Assembly: GCA_021800535.1 (NCBI GenBank)
Contig: JAJYYV010000006.1
Coordinates: 1 to 61,687, forward strand
DNA from: a bacterium
GTDB lineage: Bacteria; Ratteibacteria; UBA8468; B48-G9; DTJG01
Reading direction: 5' to 3'
Length of the DNA: 61,687 nucleotides
Below, piece by piece: positions 37,249 through 47,954 of this stretch (position 1 is its first letter; every line of letters starts with the position of its first letter). The position numbers and the translations under genes are program-made. Under the pieces are notes generated by a model. It saw nothing but the letters and a program-made list of their open reading frames with translations, ran no database searches and was not told the DNA's origin.

Positions 37249-39747
37249 ATGAAATCTTTGTGGATAAAAGTTTCAATAATTTTATTAAGTGTTTGTTTTT
37301 TGTCTTTTTCAAAAATACAGGCAGGAGAAAGAATTATGCTTGTAAAAAATGGAGTGGCAAAATCAACAATAGTAATTTCAACTAATCCAACACAGGTTTC
37401 TCAATTTGCTGCAGATGAATTGCAGTACTGGATTAAAAAAATAACAGGAGTAAAATTGCCTATTGTGTATGATAATGCAAAAATACAGGGCAATAAAATA
37501 CTTATAGGGGAAAGTAAATATACCAAAATATTTGGATTGAGCAATAATAAATTTCAAAATCAGCAATATTCAATAAAATTTTATCCACACACAATAATTC
37601 TAATAGGTAAAGATTCCCAGAAGAGGTGTAATGTTATATATCCGACAACATTAACCCAATGGCAAAAAAATCCTGATGCTTATAACACATGGCCCGGTAA
37701 TTTTCAGAAACAGGGAAGTTTATATGCCACTTATGATTTTTTAACTAAATTTTGCGGAATAAAATGGATAAATCCCACTATATATGGAACAGTATGTCCT
37801 GAACAAAAATCTTTAATAATTGATGGGAAAAATCTTACAAGGAAACCATTTTTTATTTATAGGGCTTATCCTAATTATTATAATCTTAATCAAAATATTT
37901 GTCTGTGGCCCGCAGGAACTAAAGGATTCAAAAAATATGAGAAAACAGCTTATGGTAAAATGTTGCCATATCAAACATCTCTTATAAGATTATTTTTTCT
38001 AAGAATGAAAGATGGCGGAGAAATGTATAATGTTAACCATTCTTTGTATGGTTATTATGACCGTTTTTGGGAAAAAAGCAAAGACCCCAATTTGGCCAAA
38101 TTTTTTGTGCAAAAACGACCTGAATATTTTGCCCGGGGATACCAGGGTAAGCCTCCCCAGTTGAATTATTCCAGTAAAGCATTAATAAAACAGGTTATTA
38201 AAGATGGAAGGAATTATTTTGATGGTAAAAAAACAGGCGCTCAATTGGATATTTTCTGGCAACCGGTTTTACCAAATCCTTTTCCTGTTGTGCCAATGGA
38301 TGACACAAATTTTTCCAAAGATAAAGAATCTCAAAAATGGATAGCAAAAGGTAAAGATAGAAATGCTGATTCAAAAGATAGCGATTATATTTTTCATTTT
38401 GTAAATAAAGTGGCAAAAGGATTATTAAAAACTAATCCAGACCAAAAGGTTGGCGCGCTTGCATATGCTTCTTATATGGGGGTTCCTGATTTTAAACTTG
38501 AACCCAATATAGTTGTTGAGTTTTGTTTTTGGAATAACAGAATGCCATATAATAAAGGATATCAAAGAAATTTAAAACTTTTGAAAGAATGGTATAAGAA
38601 ATCTCAGAGAGATAAGTTTTTATTAGGTTTATGGCTTTACCCCACATTTCCACAGGAAACTGCAGATGATTATGGATTTTATTGTTTCCCTGGATTTTTT
38701 GCAAATACAATAGATAAACAATTCAAACTATTTGAAAAATATCATATATTTGGGATGTTTCAATGTGGTTATGGGCAGGATGTTGAAGTATATGTAACCT
38801 TTAGACTTATGGATAATCCAAACCTTAATATTAACAAATTACTTAATGATTATTTTACCGGACTTTATGGCAGTGCTGCAGAACCAATGAAAAAATTATA
38901 TCTTTACATTGAAAAAATATATACAAATCCGGTAAATTATCCTTCAAATGCCGGAATGCAAACTGCGCAAATAGCATGGGGAGACCTTGGAACAAAAAGC
39001 AGAATGGAAAAAATGGATAAATTCCTTAAGGAAGCAGAAAGAATGGCAAAAACAAAAAAAGATAAAACAAACATTTTGCTTTTTAAAGAATCCATCTGGA
39101 GTTATATGAAAGCAGGATTTGCCCAGTATCAAGAGATACTAAAATCTTCTATTCCTGTTATTTATGGAGTAAAAATAAAAAATATAAATGGTGATTTATC
39201 AAAGGTTGACTGGAAAAAAGGATATAAAATTAAAGATTTTTATGAAGGGGGCAGTGATAAAAAATCATTACAAAATCTTGAAGCCATGGTTTTATATGAT
39301 AACAATTATTTATATTTAGAACTTATAGATTCTTGTAATACATCAAAACTTTCTTCTTCAGCTGTTATATTTCCTTATGATGACTGGGAATTATGGATTG
39401 CAAAACATCGTGGAGATTTAGCATACAGACATATAGCCATAAATCCAAGAGGACAGATTGTAGTATTATCAAAAGAAATCAACTCTAAATCAGATATAAA
39501 TATACAAAATAGTGGAATAAAAAAAATATCAGAAATAGAAAAAAATAAATGGATAACAAAGATAGCCATACCATTTAAAAAAATGTTTACTGGTGGAGTT
39601 AAAAAAGGACATAATATATATTTAAATATAACAAGGATAGAATCGCCTGCAATATCCGATAAAAATGGAATAGATATATTGACTTTTCCTTCATTTACAG
39701 ATTTGCATCAAACTAATAGGCTTGCAGAACTTAAACTAAATTTATAA
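37249..39747 (+). CDS. Secreted DUF4838 protein with C-terminal CBM9-like domain
   Basis: 832 residues. A signal peptide (1-24) ends near IQAGE. The N-terminal domain (FAADELQYWIKKITGVKLPI) resembles the alpha-glucuronidase N-terminal/DUF4838 layout. The central DUF4838 region includes GTVCPEQ and WLYPTFPQ. Residues ~650-832 resemble a carbohydrate-binding module family 9 domain (EAMVLYDNNYLYLELI, DDWELWIA, HIAINPRG). Such proteins are linked with uronic-acid or glycan breakdown, but their activity is not established. It is the first gene of the AraC-associated operon. Confidence 0.85.
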   Translation: MKSLWIKVSIILLSVCFLSFSKIQAGERIMLVKNGVAKSTIVISTNPTQVSQFAADELQYWIKKITGVKLPIVYDNAKIQGNKILIGESKYTKIFGLSNNKFQNQQYSIKFYPHTIILIGKDSQKRCNVIYPTTLTQWQKNPDAYNTWPGNFQKQGSLYATYDFLTKFCGIKWINPTIYGTVCPEQKSLIIDGKNLTRKPFFIYRAYPNYYNLNQNICLWPAGTKGFKKYEKTAYGKMLPYQTSLIRLFFLRMKDGGEMYNVNHSLYGYYDRFWEKSKDPNLAKFFVQKRPEYFARGYQGKPPQLNYSSKALIKQVIKDGRNYFDGKKTGAQLDIFWQPVLPNPFPVVPMDDTNFSKDKESQKWIAKGKDRNADSKDSDYIFHFVNKVAKGLLKTNPDQKVGALAYASYMGVPDFKLEPNIVVEFCFWNNRMPYNKGYQRNLKLLKEWYKKSQRDKFLLGLWLYPTFPQETADDYGFYCFPGFFANTIDKQFKLFEKYHIFGMFQCGYGQDVEVYVTFRLMDNPNLNINKLLNDYFTGLYGSAAEPMKKLYLYIEKIYTNPVNYPSNAGMQTAQIAWGDLGTKSRMEKMDKFLKEAERMAKTKKDKTNILLFKESIWSYMKAGFAQYQEILKSSIPVIYGVKIKNINGDLSKVDWKKGYKIKDFYEGGSDKKSLQNLEAMVLYDNNYLYLELIDSCNTSKLSSSAVIFPYDDWELWIAKHRGDLAYRHIAINPRGQIVVLSKEINSKSDINIQNSGIKKISEIEKNKWITKIAIPFKKMFTGGVKKGHNIYLNITRIESPAISDKNGIDILTFPSFTDLHQTNRLAELKLNL

Positions 39748-39767
39748 AACAAAATAGGGAGGATTAA

Positions 39768-41225
39768 ATGAAAAAATGGATTGTTTTAATAATAATTGCA
39801 TTGATAGCAATTACCTTCTTTAGTTTATTTAAAAATCGTATATGTATGGCTAAAACTGAAACAAATAATATTCCACTTCAAGGACCATTATATGCTTTTG
39901 CATGGTCATCTCCACAACCCAAAAACGCTTCAAATATTATTCCAATGCTCTGGGTGGATAATCCTGTTACATCAAACAGTATTGCAAAACTTGCCCGTCA
40001 AAGCCGAAAATTACCTGATGGCAAAGCAGTGATGTTTATATTCAACTTTGAAAATTTATATTATCATGGTCTTCTTAGCAACCCAAAAGATTTCTGTAGA
40101 ACTGTAAATGGAAAACTAACTAATTATCCCAGTCCATGGCTTAAGTATGGGACAGATACTCTAAAACAAGCCGCAATCAAATTTTTCCGACAATATAAAA
40201 ATGATGGAGGAAAACTGAATTATTTAATACTGGATTTTGAAAATGGTCTTTCTAACTGGCAATTAAATGATGTACAAATCAGGGCAATACAAAATGACCC
40301 TCGCAGTAAGAAACTTGCAAAGGAATTAGGTTTCACTGATTTTACAAGCATAGAACAGTTTGCTCAAAACAACAATTATCTAAAATGGAATGCAGTTATG
40401 GGTAAAATTGTTGCCCATGCTTTAAATGCATCATTATTTTATGCAGCGCGACGATATTTTCCTGGTGTAAAAGGAAGTAATTATGGATATAGTATAATGA
40501 CTCCCCAAAATGCTTTATGGGCTCCGGATTTAAACGGACATCCGCAATATAGTTATTCTTATGTTGGCACATACGGAAGTGATGTATTTTATCCTAATAT
40601 TGGAGCTCTGGCTTTATATAAACTAACAGGTACAACTAAAACTTATGTTGGAAATAGTAGTGAATCTTATGGCAGAAGTTCTTTTGCTGTATTGCGCTGG
40701 GAAATAAATACAATGCGTGCTGAAAAAAGGTCAAGTAATGTGCCTGCATTACCATGGATTGCATCACCATATAATGGACTCAATCCGCAATTCAATAAAA
40801 GTCCTTATTATAATGAGCTAATTTATCATCTGGCTTTGTGCGGAGCATCCAATTTCCTTTTATTTAATCCGCATCCATGGTTGAAGAGCCAAAATCCAAA
40901 ACATTGGGCAACTGATGCTGATGACCTTAGATTAAACAATATTTTATATAAAATAAATAAGAAATTTGATAATTATATACGAAAACCAGTTACCCTTGCT
41001 CCTATTCCATGGAATAGTAAAATTATGGTTTCAGGTATGCAAATTGGAAATAATAAAATATTATGGAGGATAACCGTTGCTCCTACAGTGAAAACAGTCC
41101 ATATAATTATAAATAAAACCTCTAAAACTATTCATCTAAAACCTGGACAGGTTGGTTTCTGGTACTATACCAGACCCAATCAAAATGTCTTTATAAATTA
41201 TAAGAATTTAAAGATAACATTATAG
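39768..41225 (+). CDS. Secreted protein of unknown family, copy A
   Basis: 485 residues. N-terminal signal/anchor (residues 4-21), then a beta/alpha-rich body with FIFNFENLYY and YLILDFENG; strands ending in acidic residues recall TIM-barrel glycosidases, but I do not recognise the family. From about residue 78 to 452 the protein is identical to copy B (42247-43746), and the DNA is identical over 39999-41127. It starts 20 bases after the DUF4838 gene with a GGGAGG ribosome site. Confidence 0.75.
   Translation: MKKWIVLIIIALIAITFFSLFKNRICMAKTETNNIPLQGPLYAFAWSSPQPKNASNIIPMLWVDNPVTSNSIAKLARQSRKLPDGKAVMFIFNFENLYYHGLLSNPKDFCRTVNGKLTNYPSPWLKYGTDTLKQAAIKFFRQYKNDGGKLNYLILDFENGLSNWQLNDVQIRAIQNDPRSKKLAKELGFTDFTSIEQFAQNNNYLKWNAVMGKIVAHALNASLFYAARRYFPGVKGSNYGYSIMTPQNALWAPDLNGHPQYSYSYVGTYGSDVFYPNIGALALYKLTGTTKTYVGNSSESYGRSSFAVLRWEINTMRAEKRSSNVPALPWIASPYNGLNPQFNKSPYYNELIYHLALCGASNFLLFNPHPWLKSQNPKHWATDADDLRLNNILYKINKKFDNYIRKPVTLAPIPWNSKIMVSGMQIGNNKILWRITVAPTVKTVHIIINKTSKTIHLKPGQVGFWYYTRPNQNVFINYKNLKITL
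39999..41127 (+). repeat. 1129-bp perfect repeat, copy A
   Basis: Identical by reading to 42526-43654 (offset 2527). Copies differ at the bordering bases 39998/42525 and 41128/43655. The repeat lies inside the two secreted-protein genes and leaves the 5' and 3' ends divergent. Confidence 0.9.
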
Positions 41226-41313
41226 AACATAAAAAATAAAAGGGGGTGAAAAAAGGATGAAACAAATTATAAAAGAAAAAGCAGATAATAATACAGAAAA
41301 GGAGGAAAAAAAC

Positions 41314-42135
41314 ATGAAAAAACAAGAGAAAAGTAAAAAAGGCTTTACCCTTATAGAGTTATTGGTGGTAATAGCCATCATAGCTATTTTGGCAGCAATG
41401 TTACTACCGGCTTTGGCAGCAGCAAGGGCAAAAGCAAGAGAAGCAGTAGGTATGAGTAATTTAAAACAAATAGGACTTGCTGTAGCAATGTATGAGAATG
41501 ATTATAATGGTTATATACCAGACAATGTAGGGAGCAATGTCCCTGATCGAAGCTACTTAGTTAATTGGCTTTCCTGGGTGGAGGTTCTGCTTCCTTATTG
41601 TGGTTATCAGGGGAAATTATGGATAGCCCCAAATTCTCCTTTTTCAGCAGGGGATAATACTATGGCACAGGCATGTGCATTATATCAAAAAAATGGGTAT
41701 GACAATGGTTCTTTGTGGACAGCCTGTTTTGATTATCAAACAGTAGGTATTGATGCGGATGAATTTACTCCCTGGGGTCCACCTGTGAATATATCTGGAG
41801 TGCACTGGCCGTCTCAGTTAATTTATGCAGGAGATTGTTTATCAGGTGCAGGAGGATATGGTTTTCCAGCAGGAAACCAGGCTTGGGGAAGTACAGGAGG
41901 TGTTTATGGCACCCCGTATCCTAACGAGGGTAATATGAATGGCGGTTTTTATCCATGGGAAGGTCCTAATCCAGGAGATTATCAAGCAAATTTTATAAAT
42001 CTTTTATTTATGGATGGTTCAGTAAGAAGCGTATCGTATACTGACTTATTAAGTTGGTGGGATGTCTCTGGAGGGACTCAAGGTTGGTATCCTACTCCTC
42101 CAGATAGCCGTTATTGGGACTCCAATAGCAAATAA
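41314..42135 (+). CDS. Type II/IV pseudopilin-like protein with long prepilin leader
   Basis: 273 residues from ATG 41314, preceded by AGGAGG; an in-frame ATG at 41257, also with a purine-rich site, would add 19 residues. The leader [10 protein letters not shown] ends at the prepilin peptidase site G|FTLIELL, with Glu at +5 and the helix [39 protein letters not shown] and the terminal FMDGSVRS are the DUF1559-type G-H-x-x-G-like pattern common in Planctomycetes/Lentisphaerae. It sits between the two repeat-bearing secreted genes, so it may help to export or display them. Confidence 0.9.
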   Translation: MKKQEKSKKGFTLIELLVVIAIIAILAAMLLPALAAARAKAREAVGMSNLKQIGLAVAMYENDYNGYIPDNVGSNVPDRSYLVNWLSWVEVLLPYCGYQGKLWIAPNSPFSAGDNTMAQACALYQKNGYDNGSLWTACFDYQTVGIDADEFTPWGPPVNISGVHWPSQLIYAGDCLSGAGGYGFPAGNQAWGSTGGVYGTPYPNEGNMNGGFYPWEGPNPGDYQANFINLLFMDGSVRSVSYTDLLSWWDVSGGTQGWYPTPPDSRYWDSNSK

Positions 42136-42172
42136 TATTTTATTTTAATCAATTGTTGAAAGAATAACAGGT

Positions 42173-42210
42173 AAATACCCAGTCAAGTTTATTGGCTGGG
42201 TATTTATTAT
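42173..42210 (+). terminator. Intrinsic terminator after the pseudopilin gene
   Basis: AAATACCCAG (42173-42182) pairs with CTGGGTATTT (42196-42205), followed by a T/A-rich run. It would separate the pseudopilin message from copy B, or attenuate read-through into it. Confidence 0.65.
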
Positions 42211-42246
42211 AATAATCTTAGAAATGAAGACTGGAAGGAGACTATT

Positions 42247-43746
42247 ATGAAAAAATGGATTATTTTTACAATAATTATATTATTTGGTTTTTTAGAAAAT
42301 CATGTATGTATGGCTAAAACTGAAACAAATAATACTTTACTTCAAGGGCCCTTATATGCTTTTTCATGGACATCTCTTGCCCAAAAAGATTCAAATATTA
42401 TTCCAATGCTATGGGTAAGTAATTCTATGACATCCAGTGGTTTCAACATAGAATCTTCATTTACTAATTCCAATAATAATTTAAGGTATCCTATTACATC
42501 CAGTAGTATTGCAACGCTTGCCCGGCAAAGCCGAAAATTACCTGATGGCAAAGCAGTGATGTTTATATTCAACTTTGAAAATTTATATTATCATGGTCTT
42601 CTTAGCAACCCAAAAGATTTCTGTAGAACTGTAAATGGAAAACTAACTAATTATCCCAGTCCATGGCTTAAGTATGGGACAGATACTCTAAAACAAGCCG
42701 CAATCAAATTTTTCCGACAATATAAAAATGATGGAGGAAAACTGAATTATTTAATACTGGATTTTGAAAATGGTCTTTCTAACTGGCAATTAAATGATGT
42801 ACAAATCAGGGCAATACAAAATGACCCTCGCAGTAAGAAACTTGCAAAGGAATTAGGTTTCACTGATTTTACAAGCATAGAACAGTTTGCTCAAAACAAC
42901 AATTATCTAAAATGGAATGCAGTTATGGGTAAAATTGTTGCCCATGCTTTAAATGCATCATTATTTTATGCAGCGCGACGATATTTTCCTGGTGTAAAAG
43001 GAAGTAATTATGGATATAGTATAATGACTCCCCAAAATGCTTTATGGGCTCCGGATTTAAACGGACATCCGCAATATAGTTATTCTTATGTTGGCACATA
43101 CGGAAGTGATGTATTTTATCCTAATATTGGAGCTCTGGCTTTATATAAACTAACAGGTACAACTAAAACTTATGTTGGAAATAGTAGTGAATCTTATGGC
43201 AGAAGTTCTTTTGCTGTATTGCGCTGGGAAATAAATACAATGCGTGCTGAAAAAAGGTCAAGTAATGTGCCTGCATTACCATGGATTGCATCACCATATA
43301 ATGGACTCAATCCGCAATTCAATAAAAGTCCTTATTATAATGAGCTAATTTATCATCTGGCTTTGTGCGGAGCATCCAATTTCCTTTTATTTAATCCGCA
43401 TCCATGGTTGAAGAGCCAAAATCCAAAACATTGGGCAACTGATGCTGATGACCTTAGATTAAACAATATTTTATATAAAATAAATAAGAAATTTGATAAT
43501 TATATACGAAAACCAGTTACCCTTGCTCCTATTCCATGGAATAGTAAAATTATGGTTTCAGGTATGCAAATTGGAAATAATAAAATATTATGGAGGATAA
43601 CCGTTGCTCCTACAGTGAAAACAGTCCATATAATTATAAATAAAACCTCTAAAATTATTTATCTAAAACCTGGACAGGTTGGTTTCTGGTACTATACCAG
43701 ACCCAATCAACATGTAAAATTCTTACTTAAAAAGTTGGCTATGTAA
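42247..43746 (+). CDS. Secreted protein of unknown family, copy B
   Basis: 499 residues. A signal peptide (1-24) differs from copy A, and an extra ~25-residue Ser/Asn-rich insert (SSGFNIESSFTNSNNNL) lies before the shared part. Residues after RQSRKLPDGKAV are identical to copy A until the last ~25. The C-terminal end (HVKFLLKKLAM) is replaced by sequence running into a DUF2283 remnant, so the 3' end looks recombined. GGAAGGAG lies upstream of ATG 42247. Function unknown. Confidence 0.75.
   Translation: MKKWIIFTIIILFGFLENHVCMAKTETNNTLLQGPLYAFSWTSLAQKDSNIIPMLWVSNSMTSSGFNIESSFTNSNNNLRYPITSSSIATLARQSRKLPDGKAVMFIFNFENLYYHGLLSNPKDFCRTVNGKLTNYPSPWLKYGTDTLKQAAIKFFRQYKNDGGKLNYLILDFENGLSNWQLNDVQIRAIQNDPRSKKLAKELGFTDFTSIEQFAQNNNYLKWNAVMGKIVAHALNASLFYAARRYFPGVKGSNYGYSIMTPQNALWAPDLNGHPQYSYSYVGTYGSDVFYPNIGALALYKLTGTTKTYVGNSSESYGRSSFAVLRWEINTMRAEKRSSNVPALPWIASPYNGLNPQFNKSPYYNELIYHLALCGASNFLLFNPHPWLKSQNPKHWATDADDLRLNNILYKINKKFDNYIRKPVTLAPIPWNSKIMVSGMQIGNNKILWRITVAPTVKTVHIIINKTSKIIYLKPGQVGFWYYTRPNQHVKFLLKKLAM
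42526..43654 (+). repeat. 1129-bp perfect repeat, copy B
   Basis: Second copy of the segment at 39999-41127. Perfect identity beside divergent ends suggests gene conversion or a very recent partial duplication. Confidence 0.9.
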
Positions 43747-43765
43747 TTTGATGTAATAATTGAAA

Positions 43766-43840
43766 TCAATCTTCAAAATATCGGGTAGAAGTATCCAGTA
43801 TGATAATCAATCCACATGCATTTTGCCATAATAAATCTAC
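43766..43840 (-). pseudogene. Decayed DUF2283 gene fragment
   Basis: On the minus strand the last codons read ILDTSTRYFED followed by a stop (43768-43766), matching the end of the gene at 35233 (ILDASTRHFED). Upstream of this the sequence jumps to the part matching the VDYD-proximal region, so about 120 bases are deleted. The similarity also extends about 25 bases past the stop (43740-43765 against 35208-35232). Confidence 0.7.
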
Positions 43841-43912
43841 CAGAAAATATCCATTAAACGAGTAGAAAGAGGGGAATAATGATAATTTATAGGTGATTTT
43901 TTATTTTTATGT

Positions 43913-43918
43913 TATAAT
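43913..43918 (+). promoter_or_regulatory. -10 box candidate for the tig-clpP-lon group
   Basis: TATAAT at 43913-43918 after an AT-rich stretch; no convincing -35. Transcription would begin near 43925, with AAGGAAAAA before ATG 43981. Confidence 0.4.
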
Positions 43919-43980
43919 ATAAATTCAAATAAATAACCATGGAAAAAAACAACACTTAAAGGAAAAAAACAGGAAAAATT

Positions 43981-44997
43981 ATGAAAACGGAAATAAAAGA
44001 AGCTTCTAAATATGGTAAAGAAATATTGTTTGAAATAGATAAAGAAACAGTTGAAAAAGAAAAACAGGTTGTAATTAAAGGATTTTTAGATACTGCTAAA
44101 GTTCCAGGGTTTAGACCTGGTAAAATCCCTGAAAGTGTCATTCAAATAAAATATAGTGAAGAAATAAAGAAACAGATTATAGAAAATTTGATAAGACATT
44201 CTTATCTGGATTTTATAAAACAATCCAACATTGAATCAATTATTGACCCGGAAATTTCTGATGTTAAACTTGATACTGTACTTAATTTTAAGGTTTATAT
44301 AGAAACAAAACCTGATACTATAGTAAAAAAATATAAAGAAATAGTGGTGAAAAAAACAGAGCCAGAGCCGTTTGGCAATGAAGATGTTGAAAAAGTTATG
44401 ACCCAATATGAAAAAAACAAAGAATTTGCTATTTCTGTTATTGACCCGGAAAAAAGAAAAGCATGGAAAGAAAAAATAGCCAATCAGTTTACAGAATATA
44501 ATAAACAAAAAGCTCTTCAGGTTGAAGAAGAACAAATATGGAAAGAAATTTTCCAGAATAGTGAGGTTGAAATTCCAGAAAGATTTTTATTTAATAAAAC
44601 AAGAAAAATCGCAGAAGATTTGTTGAAGTCTATGGATTTAACAAATAAAACAAAAGAAGAAATAGATAAAATAGTTGATGATACACTAAAAAAAGCCAAA
44701 CCTTATACAGAAGACCAATTAAAAAAATATTTTATTCTTGAAAAAATAGTTGAGATGGAAAATATTGATGTTTCCCCGGGAGAAATAGAGGAAAGTCTGC
44801 AGAAAGTATCTTTAGATTTAGGGGATTCTGCTTCAAATATAAAAAAACGGTTGGAAGAGACCGGGCGGCTTGATGATTGGAAAGAAGACTTAAAAATTGA
44901 GAAAGCATTTCAGTTTATTAAAAATAATTCCAAGTGGATTGAAAAAATAATTTTACCCGGGGAAAAGAATGAAAAAAAGGAAAAACCAATTGAATAA
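43981..44997 (+). CDS. tig: Trigger factor lacking the PPIase domain
   Basis: 338 residues, versus about 430 in full-length trigger factor. The ribosome-docking signature GFRPGKIP is at residues 43-50. The N-terminal domain (1-115) then runs directly into the C-terminal helical arm ([22 protein letters not shown] onward); the FKBP-type prolyl isomerase domain is missing. Position just before clpP supports the identity. It is a cytoplasmic chaperone for nascent chains. The stop overlaps the clpP start by 29 bases. Confidence 0.88.
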   Translation: MKTEIKEASKYGKEILFEIDKETVEKEKQVVIKGFLDTAKVPGFRPGKIPESVIQIKYSEEIKKQIIENLIRHSYLDFIKQSNIESIIDPEISDVKLDTVLNFKVYIETKPDTIVKKYKEIVVKKTEPEPFGNEDVEKVMTQYEKNKEFAISVIDPEKRKAWKEKIANQFTEYNKQKALQVEEEQIWKEIFQNSEVEIPERFLFNKTRKIAEDLLKSMDLTNKTKEEIDKIVDDTLKKAKPYTEDQLKKYFILEKIVEMENIDVSPGEIEESLQKVSLDLGDSASNIKKRLEETGRLDDWKEDLKIEKAFQFIKNNSKWIEKIILPGEKNEKKEKPIE

Positions 44998-45583
44998 TTT
45001 TAATAATCAGTTAATACCGTATATTATAGAATCAACAGAAAAAGGAGAAAGAGCGTATGATATATATTCCCGTCTTTTAAAAGACAGAATAATATTTCTT
45101 GGTTCTCCTATCAATGATGAAATTGCCAATGTTATAGTTGCACAACTGCTTTTTTTACAGAATGATGACCCCAAAAAAGAGATAAGTATATATTTAAACA
45201 CTCCAGGTGGTTCTATAACTGCCGGATTAGCAATATATGATACCATGCAGTTTGTAAAAAATGATATTGCAACTTATTGTATTGGTCAGGCAGCAAGTAT
45301 GGGCGCTCTTATTTTAGCAGGCGGGACAAAAGGGAAGAGGTTTCTTTTACCACATTCCAGAGTTTTAATTCATCAACCATGGGGGGAAATTGGAGGAACA
45401 ACAATTGATGTAAGTATTCATACAAAGGAAATGTTAAGAATAAGAAGTATCATAAATGAATTGCTTGCCAAACATACAAATCAGGATATAAAAAAGATAG
45501 AAGTGGATACAGAAAGAGACTATTTTATGTCCGCAGAAGAATCTATTGAATATGGAATTGCAGATTCTATTATAAAACCTTAA
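44969..45583 (+). CDS. clpP: ATP-dependent Clp protease proteolytic subunit
   Basis: 204 residues. The catalytic triad is Ser110 (GQAASMGA), His135 (RVLIHQP) and Asp184 (ERDYFMSA), with the same spacing as in E. coli ClpP. It starts inside the tig gene. clpX, the usual next gene, is absent; lon follows after 9 bases. An AAA partner must be encoded elsewhere. Confidence 0.97.
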   Translation: MKKRKNQLNNFNNQLIPYIIESTEKGERAYDIYSRLLKDRIIFLGSPINDEIANVIVAQLLFLQNDDPKKEISIYLNTPGGSITAGLAIYDTMQFVKNDIATYCIGQAASMGALILAGGTKGKRFLLPHSRVLIHQPWGEIGGTTIDVSIHTKEMLRIRSIINELLAKHTNQDIKKIEVDTERDYFMSAEESIEYGIADSIIKP

Positions 45584-45592
45584 AAAATAAAA

Positions 45593-47953
45593 ATGGCTAT
45601 ATTAAAAAAAAATAATTCTTTAAAAAAAGAAGCAGTAACAAATAAAGAGATACCCTTTGTTCCAATCAGGGATATGGTTTTATTCCCTTATATGGTTCTT
45701 CCTCTTCTTGTTGGAAGACAGCGTTCTATCAATGCAGTTGAAGAAGCATTAAGTACAGATGGATTTGTTGTTCTTGGTTTTCAGAATGACCCAATGGTGG
45801 AAGACCCTCAATTAAATAATCTTTATCCTGTAGGGATTTATGCAAAAATTATTCAGAGTCTTAGAGAGCCAAACGGGACAATGAAAATTCTTATTGAAAG
45901 TATAGAAAGGGTCCAGATTATCCAGCTTATTCAGGGTAAAAAATATTTTAGTTGTGTATCAGAAAAAATAAAAGAAGAGATTTTTAAAGATAAAGAGACA
46001 GAAGCCTTAATGAGATTTGTTATGGACCTTGTTCAGAAATATCTTAATTTTAATGCACAAACTCCAAAAGAATTTTATGGGACAATTATAGGAATTGAAG
46101 AACCTGACAGACTTTCTGATACAATAGCCGGGTATCTTCCATTAAAGATTAAAGATAAAGCAAAATTGCTTGAAATTTTTAATGTAAAAAACAGGCTTAA
46201 GGTTTTAATAGATATTTTAAATAGTGAAATAAATGTTCTTGAAGTTCAAAAAGAAATCCAGGAAAAGGTTGTAAAAAAGATAGAACAAACACAAAAAGAA
46301 TATTTACTTCATGAACAACTTAAAACCATACAGCAGGAATTAGGGAAGGAAGCATCTGAAAATCCTGAAATTACCCAGCTGGCAGAAAAAATTAAAGCGG
46401 TTAAAATGAAGCCTGAAGCAGAAGCAAAAGCTTTGGAGGAATTAAACAGATTGGCAAAAACCATGCCTCTTTCTCCTGAAGCCACTGTAATTAGGACATA
46501 TTTGGATTGGTTGATAAATTTACCCTGGGGAAAAAATACCCAGGATAACCTTGATATAAAAAACGCTGAGCATATTCTTAATGAAGACCACTATGGGCTT
46601 GAAAAACCAAAAGAAAGAATCCTTGAATATCTTGCGGTTAGAAAAAGAACCGATTCCTTAAAAGGACCTATTCTTTGTTTTGTTGGACCTCCGGGGGTGG
46701 GTAAAACATCTCTTGGTAAATCTATAGCCAGGTGCTTGGGCAGAAAATTTGTCAGGGTTTCTTTAGGCGGGGTCAGGGATGAGGCTGAAATTCGCGGGCA
46801 TAGAAGAACTTATATAGGAGCTCTTCCCGGCAGAATAATGCAATCCGTAAAAAAAGCCGGTGTAAATAATCCTGTTTTTCTTCTTGATGAAGTGGATAAA
46901 ATTGGAATTGATTTTCGCGGGGACCCGTCCAGTGCTCTTTTAGAGGTTTTGGACCCTGAACAAAATTTTGCTTTTTCTGACCACTATCTTGAGGTGGAAT
47001 TTGATCTTTCAAATGTTCTTTTTATCACAACTGCCAATAATGAATTTACAATTCCTTCTCCACTGCTTGATAGGATGGAGGTAATAAATCTTCCGGGTTA
47101 TTCAATATGGGAAAAATTAGAAATTGCCAAAAATTTTCTTATACCAAAGATTTTGACAACACACGGTTTAAAAAAAGAAGAAATAAAATTTGCTGATTCA
47201 TCTATACTAAAGATTATAAAAGATTATACACTGGAAGCAGGGGTAAGAAATCTTGAAAGGGAATTAGCAAATATATGCAGGAAAGTAACAAGAAAAATTG
47301 TAGAAGGCAATAATAAATCTTTTCACATAACATTTCAAAATATTTCTTCCTATCTTGGTCCGGAAAAATATTCTTCTTTTTCAATCCAGAAGGAACCCAA
47401 AATAGGTGTTGCCACAGGTATGGCATGGACAGAATATGGAGGAGATATTTTATTTACTGAAATTGGTTTAATGAAAGGAAAAGGGAATCTGATTCTTACA
47501 GGGAAATTAGGGGATGTGATGAAAGAATCAGCCCAGGCAGCTTTAAGCTTTGTCCGTGCCAATGCAGATAGATTTAATATCAGTCCGGATTTTTATGAGA
47601 AAATTGATATACACATTCATGTTCCTGAAGGAGCAATTCCTAAAGACGGTCCTTCTGCAGGAGTGACAATTACTACTGCTATTGTATCTGCTCTGAGTAA
47701 AAAATATGTGAGGAATGATGTTGCCATGACAGGAGAAATAACCTTGCAGGGAAAAGTGCTGAAAATAGGTGGTTTAAAAAGTAAGATACTTGCTGCTCAT
47801 CGCTCAGGTATTAAAACAGTTATAATCCCCAAAGAAAATGAAGGAGACCTGGAAGAAATACCTAAAAAAATTAGACAGGATTTGAAAATTATTTTAGTGA
47901 GTAATATATTTGAGGTTCTGGATAAAGCATTAATTCAATCCCCTTTACAATAA
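45593..47953 (+). CDS. lon: ATP-dependent protease Lon
   Basis: 786 residues. The N-terminal LON substrate-binding domain (about 18-210), the AAA+ module with Walker A GPPGVGKT and LLDEVDKIG, and the C-terminal protease domain with the catalytic Ser in PKDGPSAGV and the Lys about 43 residues later are all present. Degrades misfolded and regulatory proteins in the cytoplasm. The start follows clpP by 9 bases and purF begins one base after its stop. Confidence 0.97.
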   Translation: MAILKKNNSLKKEAVTNKEIPFVPIRDMVLFPYMVLPLLVGRQRSINAVEEALSTDGFVVLGFQNDPMVEDPQLNNLYPVGIYAKIIQSLREPNGTMKILIESIERVQIIQLIQGKKYFSCVSEKIKEEIFKDKETEALMRFVMDLVQKYLNFNAQTPKEFYGTIIGIEEPDRLSDTIAGYLPLKIKDKAKLLEIFNVKNRLKVLIDILNSEINVLEVQKEIQEKVVKKIEQTQKEYLLHEQLKTIQQELGKEASENPEITQLAEKIKAVKMKPEAEAKALEELNRLAKTMPLSPEATVIRTYLDWLINLPWGKNTQDNLDIKNAEHILNEDHYGLEKPKERILEYLAVRKRTDSLKGPILCFVGPPGVGKTSLGKSIARCLGRKFVRVSLGGVRDEAEIRGHRRTYIGALPGRIMQSVKKAGVNNPVFLLDEVDKIGIDFRGDPSSALLEVLDPEQNFAFSDHYLEVEFDLSNVLFITTANNEFTIPSPLLDRMEVINLPGYSIWEKLEIAKNFLIPKILTTHGLKKEEIKFADSSILKIIKDYTLEAGVRNLERELANICRKVTRKIVEGNNKSFHITFQNISSYLGPEKYSSFSIQKEPKIGVATGMAWTEYGGDILFTEIGLMKGKGNLILTGKLGDVMKESAQAALSFVRANADRFNISPDFYEKIDIHIHVPEGAIPKDGPSAGVTITTAIVSALSKKYVRNDVAMTGEITLQGKVLKIGGLKSKILAAHRSGIKTVIIPKENEGDLEEIPKKIRQDLKIILVSNIFEVLDKALIQSPLQ

Positions 47954-47954
47954 A

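Noticed and set aside
41257-41313. Upstream ATG for the pseudopilin
   Set aside because: AGGAGG just before 41314 and the usual short MKK leader favour 41314; kept as an alternative.
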